From: a virus
Reading direction: 5' to 3' (one strand)
IMG/VR virus record: IMGVR_UViG_3300008111_001195
Coordinates: 1-23,627 of that record
DNA: 23,627 bases
Part shown: positions 1 through 7,444 of the stretch, one piece after another
Numbering within the stretch: the stretch's first letter is position 1
Layout: each line of letters begins with the position of its first letter
The notes under the pieces: generated by a model
The model's database searches: none
Told to the model about the DNA's origin: nothing
Seen by the model: the letters and a program-made list of their open reading frames with translations, nothing else
Made by a program: the position numbers and the translations under genes

Positions 1-318
1 ATACGGATCGTATGCGCCCATGGCAAGTTTTAAGAACAGCATAAACTTGTCACGGTTCTTATATTCGCCAATCTCAATACCTAGACGTTTAATTTCGTGG
101 TCATCTGGCAGTGCGTGATATTCTTCCAGTGCTTTAAACAACGGTTTGAATTCAAACTTGTATTGATCAACAGCCGCGGGCTTGACCATGTTGCCTTCTT
201 TCTTATGTTCTGCCAACACAAGTCCTTTACAAATTTCATAATGTAATGCTGAAAAGCCTTCTACATCAATGTGAAGGTCTAAGTTAATATAGGGTAAAGA
301 ATTTATTCCGCGGATCAT
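1..318 (-). CDS. Unknown protein, 5' part only (gene runs off the window)
   Basis: An open frame of 106 codons on the minus strand starts with ATG at 318 and is still open at base 1, so only the N-terminus is seen. An in-frame stop (TAG) lies upstream, and 318 is the first ATG after it. The protein begins MIRGINSLPYINLDLHID and continues with a mixed, soluble, lysine- and glutamate-containing sequence without a recognisable motif, signal peptide or membrane segment. Codon choice is like the minus-strand genes at the right of the window, not the plus-strand cassette next door. It diverges from the gene at 361 across a 42-base gap. I do not recognise the family and assign no function. No clear Shine-Dalgarno sequence precedes the ATG. 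Confidence 0.75.
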   Translation of the reverse strand, partial: MIRGINSLPYINLDLHIDVEGFSALHYEICKGLVLAEHKKEGNMVKPAAVDQYKFEFKPLFKALEEYHALPDDHEIKRLGIEIGEYKNRDKFMLFLKLAMGAYDPY

Positions 319-324
319 ATGGCC

Positions 325-332
325 TATAAATA
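325..332 (+). promoter_or_regulatory. T4-type late promoter motif TATAAATA
   Basis: The exact T4 late-promoter octamer TATAAATA lies 28 bases before the first gene of the plus-strand cassette. T4-like phages use this element with a phage sigma factor (gp55 type), and cyanophages use the related NATAAATA. A TATAAT hexamer follows at 341-346 but has no good -35 partner. I infer late transcription of the 361-6551 cassette from here; no other promoter candidate was seen ahead of the six genes. Confidence 0.55.
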
Positions 333-360
333 AGGTATACTATAATTTATCACGAAAACA

Positions 361-1056
361 ATGCTCGATACTTCAAACTGGAACTTATATTGGAACACTG
401 AAAACGGCGAAACTATTCGCGGCAATTTGGTTTATAGTTCTTATATTAGCCCAGACAGCAAACAATATTGTCAAAAGTTTCAGAGAGATATACGATACCA
501 TCCATTTGCAGAAGAAAATGCTCAATGGACTGATGCACTTTTAGAAGACAGATTTCGTCGAGAATTAAAATACCATGCCAGGGCAAAAGAAACAATGCCT
601 GTGTTAGAAATGATAGATGTAGACGAACCAAGTCGTACTATTGTGTATAACTGGCCAGGTGACGATTTTCTTATGCAAGGTATACAGGCAGGAAGTTATG
701 AAGCAGTATTACCTAATTGGCAAGAGCAATGGATCGAACGTATTAAAGAAATGCGTAGAGCAAACATTGTTAAATTAAGTCTGCATCCGAATAGTTGGAC
801 AGTACAACACGGAGTATTAGTTCCTCTAAATTGGTTCTATTGTTATGATGCTGATACAGGATATGATAGTTTTGCAAATATGAATATACAGATTAGCAGT
901 GGCCGTAGAGAGAATCTATATCCTATATTAAACACATATGGCATAGACTTTGACACTGACTATCCCGTTACAAAATTACAAATAATTGCGTTTAATAGTT
1001 TTCGTAAAAATTACCCAAACGAGTTAATAGATAAAATTTTAGAGGAAATACAATGA
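361..1056 (+). CDS. Degenerate kinase-like (APH/RIO-fold) protein, putative
   Basis: A 231-residue soluble protein heads the plus-strand cassette. It has kinase-like landmarks in the right order: a lysine in a strand (QKF, near 38-40), a helix with RREL (near 66-69), a hinge-like IVYNWPGDDFL (near 94-104), and a late block LSLHPNSWTVQ-H-GVLVPLNWF. That last block resembles the aminoglycoside-phosphotransferase catalytic loop (HxDxHPxN...vxlIDW), but the catalytic and metal-binding aspartates are replaced by Ser and Asn. The fold assignment is my inference from pattern only, and activity would be doubtful. The start codon ATG has no good Shine-Dalgarno sequence. The 3' end overlaps the next gene by 4 bases (ATGA), so the two are probably translationally coupled. 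Confidence 0.5.
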   Translation: MLDTSNWNLYWNTENGETIRGNLVYSSYISPDSKQYCQKFQRDIRYHPFAEENAQWTDALLEDRFRRELKYHARAKETMPVLEMIDVDEPSRTIVYNWPGDDFLMQGIQAGSYEAVLPNWQEQWIERIKEMRRANIVKLSLHPNSWTVQHGVLVPLNWFYCYDADTGYDSFANMNIQISSGRRENLYPILNTYGIDFDTDYPVTKLQIIAFNSFRKNYPNELIDKILEEIQ

Positions 1057-1766
1057 CTATAGCATGTATACCTGTTGACATTGATGTGTCGCTACCCGAC
1101 GAGCAGAAGATTTTAGATTATGTTCAAGCGCATCAGTTCCCGTCAATGTTACATTTACCAAGTCCGAGATTTGACCCGTGGATTGTTAGTCCAATACTTG
1201 GTCGTATGCCCAGCAAGGATTGGGCCGATCCTATTAAGATTCGTAATTTAATTTTTAATAGACAGAATCCCAATTATGGCGGCAAGTTAGAGTACGCCAA
1301 TGACTTTGATAAGTTGTTTCCTGAAGTTGTTGATATGATTAATCAAATACCTATTCTTAACCCTATTTGTATCTTTATGCAACAAACTGCACTATCGACA
1401 GCCCATGTAGATACACACGGTGCAAATGATATTAGGATTATTCCTAATTTATGGGGAATAGATACTGAACCCAAACGATATAATATTCAAATGACAAAGT
1501 TTCATTATCAAAGTTTCTTTGTTAGCAAGACTAGAGAAAGCGAACATATTCCTTATACACACGTTAGTAAAGAGTTACCAGCCTACGCTTTTTGTGAAGA
1601 TCACTATTTTCACGGAGCAGAATTTTGCGGAGTAGATAAAGTAAATCTGTGTTTCCTGGGAACACCTGACTGGCCCAAACACAATGCACTAATTAAACGA
1701 TCATTAGAAAAGCATAGAGATAAAGCAATTATATTTGAGGATGACAATGACTTTTTACACAACTGA
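1053..1766 (+). CDS. Double-stranded beta-helix (2-oxoglutarate/Fe(II) oxygenase-like) protein
   Basis: A 237-residue protein. Residues 109-200 carry an oxygenase-type metal site: HVD (H118, D120) after a strand, and a distal histidine in FHGAE (H187), followed by a terminal beta strand (KVNLCFLG). This HxD...H order is that of Fe(II)/2-oxoglutarate dioxygenases and the related aspartyl-hydroxylase group. I see no unambiguous 2-oxoglutarate-binding arginine, so the cosubstrate is uncertain. A GAGGA Shine-Dalgarno sequence sits 6 bases before ATG 1053. The gene overlaps its neighbour on each side (4 bases upstream, 20 bases downstream), which places it in one polycistronic unit with two radical SAM and two glycosyltransferase-like genes. 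A role hydroxylating a sugar or peptide made by that cluster is only an inference. Confidence 0.6.
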   Translation: MTIACIPVDIDVSLPDEQKILDYVQAHQFPSMLHLPSPRFDPWIVSPILGRMPSKDWADPIKIRNLIFNRQNPNYGGKLEYANDFDKLFPEVVDMINQIPILNPICIFMQQTALSTAHVDTHGANDIRIIPNLWGIDTEPKRYNIQMTKFHYQSFFVSKTRESEHIPYTHVSKELPAYAFCEDHYFHGAEFCGVDKVNLCFLGTPDWPKHNALIKRSLEKHRDKAIIFEDDNDFLHN

Positions 1767-2820
1767 TTTGATTGAAATTCAAATCGAAAACAGTAGCATT
1801 TGTAATGCTGCCTGTCCTCAGTGTATTAGAGAATTTAAAGAACCTACTAAGGCATGGCTAAATGAAACTTATCTAGACATATCTTTCTTTGAAAACATTC
1901 CAGACGAAGTTTATCAAAAATTAAAAATATTTTATTTTACAGGCAATATCGGCGACCCATGCACTGCACCTAATTTTTTAGAAGTGTGCAAATTTGTTAG
2001 AGCAAAAAATCCCGACATGTTTATTAAGATTAGCACTAACGGCGGAATGAAGACTCCCGACTTTTGGACACAGTTAGGAATTATACTTGGATCAAAGTCG
2101 GAAGTAGTGTTTGCCATAGACGGCCTGGAAGATACAAACCACATTTATAGAGTTAATGTAAAGTGGGACAAAGTAATAGCAAATGCCAGTGCGTTCATTG
2201 CAGCCGGCGGACAAGCATTTTGGCAATTTATTGCCTTCAAGCATAATCAACATCAGGTAGAACAGGCACGAACATTGGCAACAGAAATGGGCTTTGCTAA
2301 GTTTATGATGAAACCTAGTCATAGATTTGCATTAGATGCAGTACTTGGTGCAGAACGGTTTAACAACTCTGATACAAAGATTGAACCGCCGGATGATGCG
2401 TCATTAACACATACTGTGGTAATTGATAGAACTGCTAAAAATCTTAAAGAATTAAAAGAACAATCAAATACGTCCTGCATTGATTGCCATGTAAAAAATA
2501 CATATCAGAGCGTGTATATTGATCATCAAGGTAGACTGTGGCCGTGTTGTTATCTTGCCGCGGGCTTGTATGTAACGGATGGATTACCAACACACGATGG
2601 ATGGTTGGCATTATGGCGCACATACGGTGACGACAAGATTAATCTTAAAAATCACAAATGGCATGATATTTTAAGTGGCGGCTTCTTCAATGCTATACAA
2701 GATAGTTGGACAAAGGATTACAGTACTGGTCGAGTCATTACTTGTGCAATCACATGTAGTAAATTTCAAAGCCGTGTAAATATTCCTTCAGAGATGAATA
2801 GGATAATTGAGGAAGCATGA
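1747..2820 (+). CDS. Radical SAM protein with SPASM-like C-terminus
   Basis: A 357-residue radical SAM enzyme. The [4Fe-4S]-SAM motif CNAACPQC (C19, C23, C26, CxxxCxxC) follows a first strand IEIQIEN. The usual GGEP is replaced by TGNIGDP, and STNGG and FAIDGLED follow in the expected order. The C-terminal third holds cysteine clusters (CIDC, then WPCC after IDHQGRLW, then CAITC) typical of SPASM auxiliary iron-sulfur domains. SPASM enzymes act on peptides or sugars; the substrate here is unknown. I chose ATG 1747 because GAGG lies 6 bases upstream. Two further in-frame starts (TTG 1735, ATG 1741) are possible. It overlaps the preceding gene by 20 bases and the next by 4. Confidence 0.85.
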   Translation: MTFYTTDLIEIQIENSSICNAACPQCIREFKEPTKAWLNETYLDISFFENIPDEVYQKLKIFYFTGNIGDPCTAPNFLEVCKFVRAKNPDMFIKISTNGGMKTPDFWTQLGIILGSKSEVVFAIDGLEDTNHIYRVNVKWDKVIANASAFIAAGGQAFWQFIAFKHNQHQVEQARTLATEMGFAKFMMKPSHRFALDAVLGAERFNNSDTKIEPPDDASLTHTVVIDRTAKNLKELKEQSNTSCIDCHVKNTYQSVYIDHQGRLWPCCYLAAGLYVTDGLPTHDGWLALWRTYGDDKINLKNHKWHDILSGGFFNAIQDSWTKDYSTGRVITCAITCSKFQSRVNIPSEMNRIIEEA

Positions 2821-4151
2821 TGTATCAAGATGGGTATAGTCCTACTGCGTATGATAAAGTTATTCTATATGAGCGATTGTTTATCGATGATGATCGTCCT
2901 TCTATAATCTTATCAGATGGCACTAGAGTGTTCGACGAAGATTCTGCATACTATTTTCATTTCTATAAATGGGCATTGCAACCAACTTGGATTGATCAGG
3001 AACTGACACCTCACATGATATTCGGATCTAAAGGTTATATTCCCCAACTTGAGTCTAGACAGTTTGATACAAACACTATTGATTATCTAAACAAACATGG
3101 ACTTAATATCTATCTATATGAAGTTTTGTCATTTACAAAGTGTCTAATCGATCGTCCTATATTTGCTATTAGCAAGAACAGTGGGTTGATAGATACTCTC
3201 AATAAGCATTATAGCGAGTCTATGTTGGGCGAATGCCACCAAGACAACTATACAGATTTAAAATGTTACGAATTAGAATCTATAAATCTGTTTGCTAAAA
3301 ACAATAATCTGACCAATGTAAACGTTCACACTTGTCATTATAATATAGGATTTATACAAGACAAATATCCCAACATTAATTTATTTTGCAAAGACTTACA
3401 TCTAGCAAGCATGGTAGATTACCCCGAAGAAGATGTTTATCAGTTTCAAAAAATAGAATCTGTAAATTTGATAGAAAAAAAGTTTATATCGCCTAACTGG
3501 AGATATCACAGTGCCAGACATTTATTAATGACTTATCTTATTGACAAGTCGGGGATATACTCTTGGTATTACAAGAGCAATGTAAAAGGTTTACAATCTA
3601 ATCTGTGGTTTAATTTATCTGAGTCAAAATTGAATTCCGTAGTAGAAGCAGGGTTACCACTACTTAATCAATCTGCTCCTTTAGAAATAAATTGTAAACA
3701 AGAAATTAATACTATAAATGGTAAATCGGAATATCTAAAATATCCAGGCGGCACCCAAGGCGCTCCGGGAGATTATCGCATGGACGAAGCATACTTAAAG
3801 TGTTTTTGTGCAGTAGTAACTGAAAGTTTCTTTGCTATGCCTACTGGCATTGTCAGCGAAAAAGTACTTAATGCTATCAAATTAGGAAGGCCATTTGTAC
3901 TCGTAGCACCTCCTAGAACACTAGAGTACATGCACAAACTTGGATTTCAAACATTTGGTAGGTACTGGGACGAGGAATATGACATAGAGTCTAATCACGA
4001 ACAACGCATGATAAAGATCTTAGCAGTACTGGACTATATCAATAGTATGAGCATAGACGAACTCAAAGTATGGTATTCTAATATGAAAGATATTTTAGAC
4101 CATAATGTTAGTGTGCTGAACAGTCTCAAAGAGCCTGGTAATATATTATGA
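2817..4151 (+). CDS. Glycosyltransferase-like protein, paralogue 1
   Basis: A 444-residue soluble protein closely related to the gene at 5211-6551: both share a middle block NWRY...R-H...DKS...SWYY and a long C-terminal block. The C-terminus (about 340-420) reads VTES...SEKVLNAIKLGRPFVLVA...LEYMHKLGFQTF...WDEEYD, which resembles the donor-binding end of a GT-B glycosyltransferase-like family found in marine phages and cyanobacteria (SEK...PF...GS-L..L...GF.TF...DE.YD). Donor and acceptor are unknown. No membrane segment is visible. Start: ATG 2817 and ATG 2820 are adjacent after GAGG; the second has the more usual spacing of 7. The gene overlaps the radical SAM genes on both sides by about 4 bases, so it is likely a partner of one of them. 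Confidence 0.65.
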   Translation: MMYQDGYSPTAYDKVILYERLFIDDDRPSIILSDGTRVFDEDSAYYFHFYKWALQPTWIDQELTPHMIFGSKGYIPQLESRQFDTNTIDYLNKHGLNIYLYEVLSFTKCLIDRPIFAISKNSGLIDTLNKHYSESMLGECHQDNYTDLKCYELESINLFAKNNNLTNVNVHTCHYNIGFIQDKYPNINLFCKDLHLASMVDYPEEDVYQFQKIESVNLIEKKFISPNWRYHSARHLLMTYLIDKSGIYSWYYKSNVKGLQSNLWFNLSESKLNSVVEAGLPLLNQSAPLEINCKQEINTINGKSEYLKYPGGTQGAPGDYRMDEAYLKCFCAVVTESFFAMPTGIVSEKVLNAIKLGRPFVLVAPPRTLEYMHKLGFQTFGRYWDEEYDIESNHEQRMIKILAVLDYINSMSIDELKVWYSNMKDILDHNVSVLNSLKEPGNIL

Positions 4152-5227
4152 CATGGTGCCCGTTTCCATTTAGAAGTGTAATGGTCAAAACCGATGGTCA
4201 TATTACTACATGTTGCTATGGAAAAAATATACCAGGCATTACCAGAGATGTCTATACAATTAATCAAGCATTTGACACTAAAGAATTTAGTCAAATACGA
4301 GAAAATTTATCCAATGGTATTAAAGATAGTAACTGTCAAAAATGTTGGGACTTAGAAGCACAGGGTATAGAAAGTTTAAGGCAACAAGAAATTCGTACTG
4401 AAGAGTTCTCTTTAGACATAAAAACTAATCCTAGAGTTGAATATTTGTTTCTGAGTCTTAGTAATCAGTGTAATTTAAAATGCAGAACTTGTAGTCCCAC
4501 TGACAGTAGTTTTTGGATTAAAGAATATGAACAGATTCACGGAGTTAAACAAGCAATATATTTAGAACCAGATGACAGCAAATTTTTCTCAAGTTTTAAA
4601 ATAGACACATTACCTTATCTAAAAGAGATAGCATTTACTGGTGGTGAACCATTGATGATGAAAAGTGTACATCGTATTCTTGAAACTTTAGATCCCAATG
4701 TGTCTTTAACATTCTATACTAATGGCACAATATATAATCCCAATATCCTAAATAAATTTGTCGATGTTAATCTTGCAGTTAGTATAGATGGTATAGGTAA
4801 ACGATTTGAATATTTAAGACATCCTGCACAATGGGATCTAGTGTTAGACAATTTAAAATTAATGGGCGACAAATTAAAAGCAATTACGTGTACAGTTAGT
4901 GCTTATAATGTTTGGTATATAGATGAAGTTGCAGACTTGGCAAAACAATTCAATGTTGAGTTCATGGCTCATATATTGTTTGAACCCAACAATTTATCTA
5001 TTATGTCATTGCCTCGTGATGTTAGAATAACAACCGCAAATAAACTAAGTTCTAGTAATAATCAACAGATTTTAAAAATAGTTGATTATTTACAATCCCC
5101 GCAAGAGTATGATTACAGTAAGTTTGTTGACGAAGTCACTATACGAGATCAAGTTAGAAATGAAAGTTTTAAAGATATATTTCCAGAATTTTATCAAATA
5201 ATATTAAGTCATGACAAAACAATTTAA
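4148..5227 (+). CDS. Radical SAM protein with N-terminal SPASM/twitch-type domain
   Basis: A 359-residue radical SAM enzyme with an unusual domain order. The N-terminus carries the cysteines of an auxiliary cluster domain (C4 in WCPFPF, C22-C23 after KTDGHI, and CQKC at 63-66). The core follows with CNLKCRTC (C108, C112, C115), TGGEP (164-168), YTNG and VSIDG. A twitch or SPASM module placed before the core is known in the group annotated as twitch-domain radical SAM proteins, common in marine phage and picocyanobacterial contigs; their substrates are undefined. ATG 4148 overlaps the previous stop as ATGA, and the 3' end overlaps the second glycosyltransferase-like gene by 17 bases. The radical SAM plus transferase pairing thus repeats that at 1747-4151, but with a different radical SAM subtype. 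Confidence 0.87.
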   Translation: MTWCPFPFRSVMVKTDGHITTCCYGKNIPGITRDVYTINQAFDTKEFSQIRENLSNGIKDSNCQKCWDLEAQGIESLRQQEIRTEEFSLDIKTNPRVEYLFLSLSNQCNLKCRTCSPTDSSFWIKEYEQIHGVKQAIYLEPDDSKFFSSFKIDTLPYLKEIAFTGGEPLMMKSVHRILETLDPNVSLTFYTNGTIYNPNILNKFVDVNLAVSIDGIGKRFEYLRHPAQWDLVLDNLKLMGDKLKAITCTVSAYNVWYIDEVADLAKQFNVEFMAHILFEPNNLSIMSLPRDVRITTANKLSSSNNQQILKIVDYLQSPQEYDYSKFVDEVTIRDQVRNESFKDIFPEFYQIILSHDKTI

Positions 5228-6551
5228 CGAACGTGATGAAACTTATTTTTGTGTGGTATATGAAAATCTATACCCCCAAATCTGCGGAACAAGAAATTTA
5301 TTATTAGAAGATGGTACTGTATTCAACGAACACAATATTACAGAGTCGTATTCTTTTTTCAATTACTATGACGATTACTATAGAGATACTATTCTAGATA
5401 AAGAAACAGACCCGCATTTGCTATATACCGGCATGGGATCTATCAAGCAATTTGAAACATTACAGTATCCTAATGATACAGTCAATTATCTAAACAGTGT
5501 GGGTCTAAAGATTTATCTATATGAAACTACTGTAGTTGATCTATTACCTGCAAAAAAATTCTATGTAAGTCAAAATAAAGAATATAGTGCAGACTATCTA
5601 CAGTTTAGATTTGAATCCGATAAAGATTTCTATGTACTTGAATTTGAAAGTATAGAACAGTTTGTAACACGCAACAAATTAACCAATGTTACTGTTTATA
5701 CATGTGAAGGCAATACTTTTAGTGTTGCTACTCGATACGGGTTCGACATTAAAAGCAAAGAGATATTTTTAGTATCACTATTAAAAGAAACCGATAAAGA
5801 TATCAACGGATACGAAATCAGCAATAAACTAGTTGAAAGTTTTGATCCCGATATTATCACACATAAATTTTGGTTAGGTAATTGGAGATATGATGTGCAT
5901 AGGCATGTACTTTGTGCATATATGGCTGACAAGTCTGTAAAGATGTCTTGGTATTATAATTCAACATTTGATGATGTTAAACAGTTCTTTTGGTTCGACA
6001 TACACGCATGGAAGCAAATAAATCCCGACATGTATGTTAAGTTGATCGACGGTGTTAATTTATTAAATGCTAACACGCCATGGGTATTAGATATTAAAGC
6101 ACCTGCTATCCCTGTAGCACTAGATCAAATGTGGACCATACCTACAGAAGAATTTTATTGTCCTAGTAGTTCATCTACGCCCTATGACTCATATGTTAAT
6201 AGTTTCTGTGCCATAGTAACTGAAAGTAACTTTGCACATCCTTTTCCTATGTTTAGTGAAAAAGTCATTAATGCAATGAAAGCAGGCCGGCCATTTATTG
6301 TTGCTAGTAGTGCAGGCACATTAGAGTACTTACGCCAACACGGATTTAAAACGTTTAGTGAATTCTGGGACGAAAGTTATGATCTAGAAGTAAACCACGA
6401 ACTACGTTTACAAAAGATAATAAAGTTAATTGACTACATTGATAGTATGAACATAGACGAACTTAAAATACTATACTTAAAAATAAAGCCAACGATCGAA
6501 TATAACTTTCGTTGGCTTAAAGAAATACGAGATAAAGACTTGAGTTTTTAA
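5211..6551 (+). CDS. Glycosyltransferase-like protein, paralogue 2
   Basis: A 446-residue protein, almost the same length as the product of 2817-4151 and alignable along much of it. Shared blocks include YLN..GL.IYLYE, LTNV.V.TC, NWRY...RH.L...DKS...SWYY and the C-terminal VTES..A...SEKV.NA...GRPF...TLEY...GF.TF..FWDE.YD...NHE.R. The last block resembles GT-B transferase C-termini, so I infer a glycosyltransferase of unknown specificity. It ends the plus-strand cassette: its TAA overlaps the thyA stop on the other strand by 4 bases, with no plus-strand terminator. The last 70 bases also contain the hairpin that appears to terminate thyA, so this coding end carries a second, antisense constraint. 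Confidence 0.65.
   Translation: MTKQFNERDETYFCVVYENLYPQICGTRNLLLEDGTVFNEHNITESYSFFNYYDDYYRDTILDKETDPHLLYTGMGSIKQFETLQYPNDTVNYLNSVGLKIYLYETTVVDLLPAKKFYVSQNKEYSADYLQFRFESDKDFYVLEFESIEQFVTRNKLTNVTVYTCEGNTFSVATRYGFDIKSKEIFLVSLLKETDKDINGYEISNKLVESFDPDIITHKFWLGNWRYDVHRHVLCAYMADKSVKMSWYYNSTFDDVKQFFWFDIHAWKQINPDMYVKLIDGVNLLNANTPWVLDIKAPAIPVALDQMWTIPTEEFYCPSSSSTPYDSYVNSFCAIVTESNFAHPFPMFSEKVINAMKAGRPFIVASSAGTLEYLRQHGFKTFSEFWDESYDLEVNHELRLQKIIKLIDYIDSMNIDELKILYLKIKPTIEYNFRWLKEIRDKDLSF
6478..6518 (-). terminator. Rho-independent terminator of the thyA unit, inside the opposing gene
   Basis: A perfect 10-bp inverted repeat (AAGCCAACGA at 6486-6495, TCGTTGGCTT at 6509-6518) with a 13-base loop. On the minus strand it is followed by a T-rich run (TTTATTTTTAAG). 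It starts about 30 bases after the thyA stop. On the plus strand no T-run follows, so it points one way only. It lies wholly within the coding end of 5211-6551. Confidence 0.75.
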
Positions 6552-7444
6552 ACTGCCATCTCTGCTTTGATTGCAGGATGTGGATCGTATTTTTCTAATA
6601 CAAAATCTTTCAAAACATACTCGTTCCACTTCTTGTTTACTGTCATAAACAATGTAGGAAGTGCTCGTTCTTCTCTAGCAAGTTGTTCTTTGACTGCATC
6701 AACGTGATTAGTGTATATATGGCAGTCTCCACCGGTCCAAACAAAGTCTCCCACCTTTAAACCGCACTCGCGAGCGATGATGTGTGTAAGCAATGAATAA
6801 CTGGCAATGTTAAAAGGCACACCTAGAAACATATCACAACTACGCTGATATAACTGACAACTCAAATATCCGTCTGTTACGTCAAACTGACTTAATATAT
6901 GACAAGGAGGCAAAGCCATTTGATCTAGTTCTGCAGGATTCCATGCTGTCATAATATGTCTACGACCACTTGGATCTTTCTTAATACCGTCAATCAAATT
7001 TTGCAACTGATCGATATCGTGTCGGTCAGTGGCAATTCTAGTACCGCCTAAGTGGGCAGGACCCATATCTTTTTGTTCAACATACTTGCGCCAGTGCCGC
7101 CATTGTACTCCGTATACTCGTCCAAGGTCGCCTTCGAATTCTGCGTTAGGCTTCCAATAATCTGCATCGGCATTTGCTGACCAGATTGTTTTCTTTTCCG
7201 GATCACTTGTACTGTGAAGAATCTCAGCAAGTCTACGTTCATCACCGCTGCCTTCTAGAAACCACAACAGTTCGGAAACAACGGATTTCCATGCCAATCG
7301 CTTGGTAGTGACTGCGGGAAAGCCTAGTCTGAGATCGAAACGCATTTGATGTCCAAATACGCTAATAGTGCCTACACCTGTACGATCAGTCTTCTGTTTT
7401 CCGTTTTGTAGAATGTGCTCTAGTGCTTGATGGTATTGTTTCAT
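6548..7444 (-). CDS. thyA: Thymidylate synthase
   Basis: A 298-residue ThyA-type enzyme making dTMP from dUMP with methylene-tetrahydrofolate. Visible motifs: DRTGVGT with phosphate-binding R21, the SELLWFLEGS strand, GRVYGVQWR, DPSGRRH, the catalytic cysteine in LPPCH (C181), the QRSCD...GVPFNIASY substrate block, and HIYTNH. The length and an insertion of roughly 35 residues before C181 relative to E. coli (C146) are usual for some bacterial and phage enzymes. The N-terminus MKQYHQALEHIL matches the normal family start, so ATG 7444 is secure although no strong Shine-Dalgarno precedes it; translation is probably coupled to folA. The gene ends head-on against the plus-strand cassette. With folA it recycles folate during phage DNA synthesis. 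Confidence 0.97.
   Translation of the reverse strand: MKQYHQALEHILQNGKQKTDRTGVGTISVFGHQMRFDLRLGFPAVTTKRLAWKSVVSELLWFLEGSGDERRLAEILHSTSDPEKKTIWSANADADYWKPNAEFEGDLGRVYGVQWRHWRKYVEQKDMGPAHLGGTRIATDRHDIDQLQNLIDGIKKDPSGRRHIMTAWNPAELDQMALPPCHILSQFDVTDGYLSCQLYQRSCDMFLGVPFNIASYSLLTHIIARECGLKVGDFVWTGGDCHIYTNHVDAVKEQLAREERALPTLFMTVNKKWNEYVLKDFVLEKYDPHPAIKAEMAV

Noticed and set aside
446-631. Minus-strand open frame of 61 residues inside the kinase-like gene
   Set aside because: Antisense to a well-supported gene, with no ribosome site and no recognisable protein sequence.
1735-1746. Earlier starts (TTG 1735, ATG 1741) for the first radical SAM gene
   Set aside because: ATG 1747 has the best ribosome-site spacing; the earlier starts only lengthen the overlap with the upstream gene.
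6486-6518. Bidirectional terminator at the thyA junction
   Set aside because: The hairpin has a T-run only on the minus strand; the plus strand is followed by AAAGAAATACG.
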